From positions 1-12,917 of the forward strand of contig QKJH01000040.1 of the NCBI GenBank assembly GCA_003250865.1: a stretch of DNA of 12,917 bases, read 5' to 3'. The position numbers and the translations under genes are program-made. The stretch comes from Alphaproteobacteria bacterium (GTDB taxonomy: Bacteria; Pseudomonadota; Alphaproteobacteria; Micavibrionales; SZUA-601). This document shows positions 6,749 to 12,917 of the stretch, one piece after another. The number at the start of each line of letters is the position of its first letter. Position 1 is the first letter of the stretch. The notes under the pieces were generated by a model. The model saw nothing but the letters and a program-made list of their open reading frames with translations, did no database searches and was not told the DNA's origin.

Positions 6749-9064
6749 ATGTCAGATATTAAAAAAATAGCCGTGTTCGGTTCGGGTGTTATGGGCGCGG
6801 CCATCGCTGCCCAATGTGCCAATGCGGGGTATGAAGTACTGCTGTACGATATTGTACCGAAAGATGCCGATGACCGCTCGATTATTGCCAAAACAGCGAT
6901 TGAAAAACTGCTGACGACCCGTCCGGCACCGCTTATGCATCCGTCATTTGCAGAGCGTATTACACCGGCCAACATCGATGATGACATGGGTTTGCTCTCT
7001 GACGTTGACTGGGCTATCGAGGCCATTATCGAACGCCTTGATTTGAAACAAAGTTTGTATCAAAAAATTGATGCCAACCGTAAACCAAATACCATTATTT
7101 CGTCCAACACTTCGACTATTCCATTAACGCTGCTGGTTGACGGTATGTCGGAAGGTTTCAAAGAACATTTTCTGATTACCCACTTTTTCAACCCGCCGCG
7201 CTATATGCAACTGCTGGAGTTGATTAAGGGCGAACACACCTCGGCCGATGTAATCAAACGCATCACCGGTTTCTGTGACCGCGAACTGGGCAAAGGTGTT
7301 GTTGATTGTCATGACCGCCCCGGTTTTATTGCTAACCGTATTGGTATTTTCTGGATTTGGTATGCCATTATTGAGGCGATGGAACGTGGCATTACGGTTG
7401 AAGAAGCCGACGCGCTTTTGGGTAAACCCATTGGCGTACCCGGAACGGCCGTATTCGGTCTAGCCGATTTGATTGGTATTGACCTTTTCCCACATATTGC
7501 CAAGTCCATGCTGGAAACGCTGGACGGCAGCGACGAGTATCACCAGATTAATTGGCAAATCCCGCTAATTAACAAAATGATTGAAGACGGTTACACCGGT
7601 CGTAAAGGCAAAGGCGGTTTCTTCGTCATGGAAAAAACGCCGGAAGGTAAAAAACTGATGACAGTGAAAAACCTTTCATCAGGTGAGTACGCTCCCCAAT
7701 CCAAACCGGCCATTCCGGTACTGGAAAACCGCAAAGCAGGCCTCAAGGAACTGGTGGAATGCGGCGACAAGTACGGTGATTATGTCTGGGCAGTAATGGG
7801 GCGTGTTTTATCCTATGCCGCCTCACTGGTACCTGAAATTGCTGACGACATTCACGCCGTAGACAGTGCCATGCGCATGGGCTTCGGTTGGAAATTCGGC
7901 CCGTTCGAGATGATCGATCAAATTGGTGCAGCCAATATGGTTTCCCGCTTGAAAGCCGATGGCAAAGATGTGCCTGAATTTCTTGCAAAGGTTGGAAGCG
8001 GCAAGTTCTTTGATATCAAGGACAGCAAACCGCATTACTTCGATGTTTCTGGCGCTTATAAACCGATTAAACGTCCAGAAGGCGTTATTATGCTTTCGGA
8101 CATCAAGCTGGCATCTTCGCGCGTTGACGGTAATGATGCCGCCTCCTTGTGGAATGTCGGGGACGGCGTTTTGTGTATTGAGTTTACCACTAAAATGAAT
8201 GCCATGGAGCCGGCCGTATTTGACGTTTACGCTATGGCCACCAAATTGATTAATGACGGCAAGTTCAAAGCGCTTGTTATTTATAACGACAATGGCCGCG
8301 CTTTCTCGGCTGGTGCCAATCTGGGTATGTTTATCACCTATCTCAACAACGGCGAGAACGACAAGGTCGAAAAAATGATTACCGATGGCCAAGCAACCTA
8401 TAAGGGATTGAAATACGCTCCGTTCCCCGTTGTTGCAGCACCAACCGGTTTGTGCTTGGGCGGCGGATGTGAAATTCTGCTCCATGTTGACAGTGTACAA
8501 GCGCATGCTGAAACAAACATGGGTCTAGTCGAAGTCGGTGTCGGCCTTATCCCGGGCTGGGGTGGTTGTAAGGAAATGTTGTTGCGCTTTAAAAACAGCA
8601 ACCCGACCGCCAAAGCCTTTAAGGTCATCTCATCGGCCAAAACCTCGGCCAGTGCTGCCGACGCATTTGCGATTGGTTACTTACGTGAAGGCACGGACGG
8701 CGTTGTCATGAATAAAGACCGCCTGTTAGAGCGCGCCAAAGCCAAAGCGCTGGAACTTCTCGCTGGAGGATACACACCGCCAAAAGCAGATGAAGCAGCA
8801 GTCACCCTGTCGGGTGCCCCTGCAAAAGCGGAACTTGATGAAGGTGTAAAAACCAGCCATGGCGAAGGAAAAGCAACAGACTATGATGTTGTTGTGCTGG
8901 ATCACTTGGCTACCATACTATCCGGCGGCGCGGGCGGCGGTGTAGTGTCCGAAGATGAGCTATACACACTGGAATGCGAAGAATTCATGAAGCTGTGCAA
9001 TGAGCAAGGCTCCCGTGACCGTATCCAGCATATGCTTGATACAGGAAAGCCACTGCGCAATTAA
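6749..9064 (+). CDS. FadN-type 3-hydroxyacyl-CoA dehydrogenase / enoyl-CoA hydratase fusion
   Basis: This bifunctional beta-oxidation enzyme should hydrate trans-2-enoyl-CoA and oxidise (S)-3-hydroxyacyl-CoA with NAD+. The 771 residues are arranged dehydrogenase first, hydratase last. This is the order of Bacillus FadN (slightly longer) and the reverse of E. coli FadB/FadJ. The NAD-binding Rossmann motif is VFGSGVMGAAIA (9-20). The dehydrogenase catalytic His145 lies in THFFNPPRYMQLLELI (144-159), followed by DRPGFIANRIG (189-199) and two C-terminal 3HCDH domains (about 190-290 and 340-435). The hydratase part (about 450-630) has GRAFSAGANLGMF (516-528, oxyanion hole), GGGCE with Glu575 and GLVEVGVGLIPGWGG with Glu595. 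Both catalytic glutamates are present. The ATG at 6749 follows AAAGG (6736-6740). No thiolase or acyl-CoA dehydrogenase lies next to it, and the gene ends at a terminator. Confidence 0.93.
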   Translation: MSDIKKIAVFGSGVMGAAIAAQCANAGYEVLLYDIVPKDADDRSIIAKTAIEKLLTTRPAPLMHPSFAERITPANIDDDMGLLSDVDWAIEAIIERLDLKQSLYQKIDANRKPNTIISSNTSTIPLTLLVDGMSEGFKEHFLITHFFNPPRYMQLLELIKGEHTSADVIKRITGFCDRELGKGVVDCHDRPGFIANRIGIFWIWYAIIEAMERGITVEEADALLGKPIGVPGTAVFGLADLIGIDLFPHIAKSMLETLDGSDEYHQINWQIPLINKMIEDGYTGRKGKGGFFVMEKTPEGKKLMTVKNLSSGEYAPQSKPAIPVLENRKAGLKELVECGDKYGDYVWAVMGRVLSYAASLVPEIADDIHAVDSAMRMGFGWKFGPFEMIDQIGAANMVSRLKADGKDVPEFLAKVGSGKFFDIKDSKPHYFDVSGAYKPIKRPEGVIMLSDIKLASSRVDGNDAASLWNVGDGVLCIEFTTKMNAMEPAVFDVYAMATKLINDGKFKALVIYNDNGRAFSAGANLGMFITYLNNGENDKVEKMITDGQATYKGLKYAPFPVVAAPTGLCLGGGCEILLHVDSVQAHAETNMGLVEVGVGLIPGWGGCKEMLLRFKNSNPTAKAFKVISSAKTSASAADAFAIGYLREGTDGVVMNKDRLLERAKAKALELLAGGYTPPKADEAAVTLSGAPAKAELDEGVKTSHGEGKATDYDVVVLDHLATILSGGAGGGVVSEDELYTLECEEFMKLCNEQGSRDRIQHMLDTGKPLRN

Positions 9065-9083
9065 TCAAGCTGGCCACCTATAT

Positions 9084-9116
9084 AAAAAGACCTTCCCTAA
9101 TAGGAAGGTCTTTTTT
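9084..9116. terminator. Rho-independent terminator, probably bidirectional
   Basis: A perfect stem, AAGACCTTCC (9087-9096) with GGAAGGTCTT (9103-9112), encloses a 6-nt loop and is followed by a T run (9111-9116). The A run at 9084-9088 serves as a T run on the minus strand. It sits 20 nt after the stop of the beta-oxidation gene and 26 nt beyond the stop of convergent icmB, so it can end both transcripts. Confidence 0.92.
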
Positions 9117-9141
9117 GTATGCTCTTTCTATATAGAATTTC

Positions 9142-12100
9142 CTACTTTTTCTTTTTGTCCGAATCCTGCGTTACTTCATCCATAGCCATGCGTGTAACCA
9201 GCTCGACCAGCTCTTCGACAATTTCTTCGATAACGTAGGCTGTTGTTGACTTACGCGGCTCATTAGCCTCGGAATACATGTCAATACGGCGTTTGATTTC
9301 ATTACGCGCCGAACCGCCGGGGAAGTTGGCTGCCAGAACCTGACGCGCACGACGGGCTCCCAACCGGATATACAGACGTTTACGGATGGCAACGTCTTCA
9401 GCCGAAGTGGAAAGAGCCCACAATTCAATTGGTCCCAACGTGTTAATTAAATGCTGCTCATAACGGCCTTCGTTAGTACCCAGCACAAATAGCGCCGGCG
9501 CCCCCGTAGAGCGCGGTCCCGTCAACCGGTTGCGCATAATCCACACAGCGGTTTCCGATAGCGAAAATCGCTCTTGTGCTTCTTTCACGGCAGAATCGGA
9601 AATGGCTGCACCCAAAATCCAAACGCCCGTGGCCAAATCGACCATATCGGAGTCAAAATCCTTGAGCAACTGAGAGGCCAAAATAATCTGTACGCCCCAT
9701 TTACGTCCCTCACGAACGTCGCGCACAACCTGCGCACGAACGGCGGTCGATTTACTGGTACGGTGAAACTCATCATAAGAAAGACGTTTTGGTGATTCTT
9801 TAATCTTGCGCAGGCGGTTTTCATGATAAACGCGATACTTTTCCGGCATTGATCTAACCGACTCTTCGTTGATCCACCAGTTACGTACCAAAGCGTGGCG
9901 AGCCAACATATACATGATAGCCGTCTGTTTATCGGAACTTTCATCGCCTTGCGGTGATACGTCCATCAGGTCAAGCGCACAAATGTTGGTTTCACCTATG
10001 TCAAAGCGGGTAATCGTAGCCAAAATCGGAAACTCCCGAATGGCAGAGCTTATCATTCGCTCAAAAGCCTGAATAACATTTTCCGAACCGCTGCCGATTT
10101 GCGTATCCTGAAGCAATGACAAAATTTGCGGGCGGCGCGATGCGGTAATGGTATCTGCCAGAACAGGAACGGCATGGCGTTGTGCCAACGAAGCTTCGTG
10201 CACCAGACCGCGTTCGAACAGCGAATCAACAACGTCCCACCACAAGGCATCATTCGGCAACTGAATATTATGCGTTTTTAGAGCCTCATCAACCGTGTAA
10301 TCCACACGCGGCAAATAGGGGCGCGGCTCAGCATTGGCAGCTCTATCATTACGCCACCGGTAAATTTCATCCACAACCAGACCAACAAGCTGTGGAATAC
10401 CATCATAAGGCTTGTCCTGACCGGGTGGCGTTGCAAGCAATGTCACCAATTCCACCAGATAGCTGCGCTCATCCTGAAGCGGCTCACGGCAGCCCAATTG
10501 GGTATCAAACGGGTTAATTGCATTCTTCTGATCCATCGTCAAACGATAGCTTGTTGCCTCATGCACCCGTGAAGGTGGTAAGGCATCGCGTACAAGAGAA
10601 ACCAAACCAGCCGATGACGGACCAATATCAATAATAGCCAAATATGGAAGTTGAGACACACCAGCCGTCAACGCCGTTCCCAAGTTGAGTGTATTCATCA
10701 AAACCGATTTACCGGCACCCGGCTGCGCAAAAACCAAATCAAACCATGTTGTCGTCAGCGAAGAACCAGTTGAATAGGGCCAAACCTTACCATCAGGCGA
10801 ACGGAAAAGAATGGCGCCGTTTTTGAACGGACTGGAAGGACGCTGCCATGGCAACAATTTTAATACTTCGGAAAGTGGGGCAACCGCTTCGGTCGCTGTC
10901 GAAGCACAATGAACACCCAACGCCGATGACATGACTTCATCAAGAGGATCACCGGAAACACCCGACACCTGAGCATAACCCCAGCTTTCAATGGCCTGCG
11001 TCATTGTTGCCGAACGCGTTTCAATTTCTTTCATATCGTCTTCGTCCGCCCAGGTTGCAGCCGAAATACGCAATTTCACAACCGGTTCGTCCTGCGCAAT
11101 TTTAGTCAGTGAGTCAATTGAACGTTTAATCTGCTGATTAACGGGATTGGAAAACGCCAACAATGATGTAATCAAAGCTTTTGTTGCTTGTCCCTCGATG
11201 CCGCCGCTTTCAATCAGAAATGACAATCTGAATGGTATATCGGCCTCAACAAAACGCGATAATAGTTGAGGAAAAGGAGTAGGTTCTGCCGGCGGCAAAG
11301 TCATGTCTACAGCCGCCCATAAACGGTGTCCGATTTTAACTACGTCCGAGCTCATAACCTGGGCATCATAAGTACAAATTTGTTGGCGGATTGGTGGCCA
11401 CAGAACATCGGAATAGTCATGCTTGGATTTGGCAAGGCGCGGCGGAATAGGATCTCCCGGTAAACAAGGGTGCCAATTGTCGCCGGCACGGGCAGGAAAA
11501 ATACTTGCGCGGGCGGCTGCCAAAGCATCATGAACTTCCATAACACCAGCCTGAATACCTAAATCATTCAAAGCAGTACGGATGCTGCCCACAAAGCCTT
11601 TGTGACGGTTACGCAAAGCCTCCATTGCCGCATGCGGGTTTTGCGAAAAGGGAGAGATAACCCAGTTTTCGTATTTTTCTTTACGTTTTTCAGCTTCGCT
11701 TTTTACTTCGGGTTTGGAAAGGGAACTGGGACGGGTCCACAATACAAAGTAGCACTCTTCCCATGCCAGAAACTGGTTTAAATGGCGCACGCGCTCATCA
11801 AACAAATCTTTTAAATCAAGTCCTACCGCTTCAGCAGCGCGGCGGTTAGGCCGCAATAATGTTTGCAGCTCTTTTTTCATCCTGTCGGGATTACGCATAA
11901 AGAAAACCTGCAAAGCATAGCCGGGTCTATCAAACCGGGCTCCCAGCGAAATGGTTGCTTGTTCAATAATGCGCAGATATTCGGCTGCACCAATGATTTG
12001 CCGCGAGCCATCCACCTTGATATAGCTGACAAGCGAGCCATCCTCGGCTACCAGCGTGGTTTCATCGTCAGCGGTTTCAATCCGAATGAACGATTCCAGC

Positions 12101-12153
12101 GGTTGCTTGGCAATACGGGCAAAGGGTGCGAGCACTTTATCCAAGAACTTCAT
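9142..12153 (-). CDS. icmB: Dot/Icm type IVB secretion ATPase IcmB/DotO (VirB4-like)
   Basis: IcmB/DotO is the VirB4-like ATPase that powers type IVB (Dot/Icm) secretion. It sits at the cytoplasmic base of the complex in the inner membrane. The 1003-residue length is close to the roughly 1,000 residues of Legionella DotO. The N-terminal half (1-450) is the divergent VirB4-like domain. The RecA-like ATPase domain follows, with Walker A FAQPGAGKSV (475-484), AIIDIGPSSAG (506-516), Walker B LSYDEFHRTS (791-800; Asp794, Glu795) and VQIILASQLLKDF (821-833). There is no signal peptide or membrane helix, and the protein ends in a Lys-rich tail. The ATG at 12153-12151 has AGGA (complement of 12164-12167) as ribosome binding site. 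It lies just downstream of icmJ, the same order as in Legionella. I assign IcmB rather than another VirB4/TraU relative because of the length and the icmJ neighbour. Confidence 0.88.
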   Translation of the reverse strand: MKFLDKVLAPFARIAKQPLESFIRIETADDETTLVAEDGSLVSYIKVDGSRQIIGAAEYLRIIEQATISLGARFDRPGYALQVFFMRNPDRMKKELQTLLRPNRRAAEAVGLDLKDLFDERVRHLNQFLAWEECYFVLWTRPSSLSKPEVKSEAEKRKEKYENWVISPFSQNPHAAMEALRNRHKGFVGSIRTALNDLGIQAGVMEVHDALAAARASIFPARAGDNWHPCLPGDPIPPRLAKSKHDYSDVLWPPIRQQICTYDAQVMSSDVVKIGHRLWAAVDMTLPPAEPTPFPQLLSRFVEADIPFRLSFLIESGGIEGQATKALITSLLAFSNPVNQQIKRSIDSLTKIAQDEPVVKLRISAATWADEDDMKEIETRSATMTQAIESWGYAQVSGVSGDPLDEVMSSALGVHCASTATEAVAPLSEVLKLLPWQRPSSPFKNGAILFRSPDGKVWPYSTGSSLTTTWFDLVFAQPGAGKSVLMNTLNLGTALTAGVSQLPYLAIIDIGPSSAGLVSLVRDALPPSRVHEATSYRLTMDQKNAINPFDTQLGCREPLQDERSYLVELVTLLATPPGQDKPYDGIPQLVGLVVDEIYRWRNDRAANAEPRPYLPRVDYTVDEALKTHNIQLPNDALWWDVVDSLFERGLVHEASLAQRHAVPVLADTITASRRPQILSLLQDTQIGSGSENVIQAFERMISSAIREFPILATITRFDIGETNICALDLMDVSPQGDESSDKQTAIMYMLARHALVRNWWINEESVRSMPEKYRVYHENRLRKIKESPKRLSYDEFHRTSKSTAVRAQVVRDVREGRKWGVQIILASQLLKDFDSDMVDLATGVWILGAAISDSAVKEAQERFSLSETAVWIMRNRLTGPRSTGAPALFVLGTNEGRYEQHLINTLGPIELWALSTSAEDVAIRKRLYIRLGARRARQVLAANFPGGSARNEIKRRIDMYSEANEPRKSTTAYVIEEIVEELVELVTRMAMDEVTQDSDKKKK

Positions 12154-12199
12154 GTATACACATTCCTACTTCACGGTGGCTTTTTTATTTTAGAATAGC

Positions 12200-12229
12200 A
12201 AAAAATATCCTAAGAGACCATCCCTTAAG
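12200..12229 (-). terminator. Hairpin plus T run between icmJ and icmB (terminator or attenuator)
   Basis: In the minus-strand transcript, CTTAAGGGA (12229-12221) pairs with TCTCTTAGG (12217-12209) around a TGG loop. The 9-bp stem includes two G-U pairs. After three bases it is followed by six T residues (12205-12200). Because the wobble pairs become A-C mismatches on the other strand, the signal is specific to the direction of icmJ-icmB. It lies about 33 nt after the icmJ stop. The stem is only moderately stable, so partial read-through into icmB is plausible. The remainder of the 108-bp gap (12154-12261) is AT-rich without a clear promoter. Confidence 0.4.
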
Positions 12230-12261
12230 AAATCAGAAATATAGCCTATAATTTTACGGGA

Positions 12262-12917
12262 TTATCCGACTTTTTCGACTTTTGCGTAAATATCTGACCA
12301 AACTTTTGGATTCAATTCTGAAAATGGCCCATTTTTGGAGCGCCAGTATGCCAAAATTTGCGGGAACTTGTTGAACTGCACATTGTCTTCACCCTCAACA
12401 TCCATAAAACGGTCAACGGGCAGAAAACGTACCCCCTTTAACAGGTTTTCCCGTTTTTCGTATTGTTTACGTTCAATGAAGTCATTCATTACATAGGCCA
12501 AAACGCCGGGATCATCGGTTCCCAAACGGCGTTTGCATTCATCTTTTCGGCTCATGAGAACATCCAACGCTTTGCGAGATGCTTCGCCGATAGACCCTTG
12601 CGCAATACGTCCAACATAGATGGCACGGACGATATGGTTAAGGGCGGCCTGCCCGATTTCCGGCAGCCATATAAGCACGCCGGATTTACGTTCATCAGAA
12701 AGCTTAAGATTAAAGCAGGACTTACAAAATATACACACTGTAATCAGGTTATCTTCGGAAAAATCGGATTCATCGCCATTGACATGGTGTATTTCCTGAT
12801 ATTTCTCTGCACGAAAGCCGCAACAACGACACGTGTGATTATCCCGCTCAAGAACACGAACCCTCATTTCCTGAGGGTTCGCATTATTAACACCGGATGA
12901 TTTCTTGGAAAGACCGG
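12262..12917 (-). CDS. icmJ: Dot/Icm type IVB secretion protein IcmJ/DotN (5' end beyond window)
   Basis: IcmJ/DotN is a zinc-binding, HNH-nuclease-like protein of the type IV coupling complex (with DotL, DotM and IcmS/IcmW in Legionella), which delivers effectors to the secretion channel. Numbering from the ATG at 12867, the zinc and HNH-like region contains RVLERDNHTCRCCGF (4-18), EIHHVNGDE (25-33), DNLITVCIFCKSCF (39-52). Cys13, Cys16, Cys45 and Cys48 are likely zinc ligands. The C-terminal region has FPQILAYWRSK (168-178). The frame stays open upstream of 12867 to the edge, adding at least 16 residues (GLSKKSSGVNNANPQE). Family members have residues before this zinc region, and the ATG at 12867 lacks a well-spaced ribosome binding site. 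The true start is therefore probably outside the window. icmB follows on the same strand. Confidence 0.82.
   Translation of the reverse strand, partial: GLSKKSSGVNNANPQEMRVRVLERDNHTCRCCGFRAEKYQEIHHVNGDESDFSEDNLITVCIFCKSCFNLKLSDERKSGVLIWLPEIGQAALNHIVRAIYVGRIAQGSIGEASRKALDVLMSRKDECKRRLGTDDPGVLAYVMNDFIERKQYEKRENLLKGVRFLPVDRFMDVEGEDNVQFNKFPQILAYWRSKNGPFSELNPKVWSDIYAKVEKVG

Noticed and set aside
7823..8506. 227-codon open frame antisense to the beta-oxidation gene
   Set aside because: The plus-strand frame is a clear, full-length enzyme with intact catalytic residues. The antisense translation resembles no protein family and has no ribosome binding site I could support.
9142..12153. icmB as a conjugation TraC/VirB4 gene of a mobile element
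   Set aside because: Length, Walker B context and the icmJ neighbour favour the type IVB branch. No relaxase, integrase or attachment repeat is visible, although plasmid-type type IVB systems cannot be excluded from this window.
12463..12900. 145-codon open frame antisense to icmJ
   Set aside because: The minus-strand frame carries the zinc-knuckle and family pattern of IcmJ. The antisense frame has no recognisable features.

Overview
The window looks like a chromosomal segment of a Gram-negative bacterium of moderate GC content. It is most likely an alphaproteobacterium from an uncultured or host-associated lineage. This is inferred from gene content and order: grpE, rph, rdgB and a HemW-family gene sit together, a cluster familiar from alphaproteobacteria, and the right end carries two genes of a Dot/Icm-type (type IVB) secretion system. 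The species cannot be named from the sequence alone.

Left part (1-6236) is mostly housekeeping. The 5' end of tyrS (tyrosyl-tRNA synthetase, minus strand, cut by the window edge) is divergent from anmK (anhydro-MurNAc kinase, peptidoglycan recycling). anmK ends exactly where grpE (DnaK nucleotide exchange factor, minus strand) ends. grpE is divergent from rph (RNase PH). An inverted CgeB-like glycosyltransferase gene lies between rph and rdgB (ITP/XTP pyrophosphatase). rdgB overlaps by 8 nt a full-length HemW-family gene that has lost the radical-SAM cysteine motif and the GGGTP-type SAM motif. That is the most unusual gene here.

Middle part (6225-9116): a 120-residue protein of unknown family on the minus strand overlaps the end of the HemW-like gene. 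Its upstream region has a good sigma70-like promoter with a 21-bp inverted repeat over the -10 box. Diverging from it is a 771-residue FadN-type fusion enzyme (3-hydroxyacyl-CoA dehydrogenase followed by enoyl-CoA hydratase) for fatty acid beta-oxidation. It ends at a strong, apparently bidirectional terminator.

Right part (9142-12917), all minus strand: icmJ/dotN (5' end beyond the window) followed by icmB/dotO, the VirB4-like ATPase of type IVB secretion. The order matches the icmJ-icmB pair of Legionella. A hairpin followed by T residues lies in the 108-bp gap between them. The rest of the secretion locus, if present, should lie beyond the right edge.

No tRNA, rRNA, CRISPR array, insertion sequence or integration site was seen. 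I did not find a clearly new multi-gene system. The best leads are the cluster-less HemW homologue, the Dot/Icm pair in an alphaproteobacterial-looking setting, and the orphan 120-residue gene with its operator-like site.
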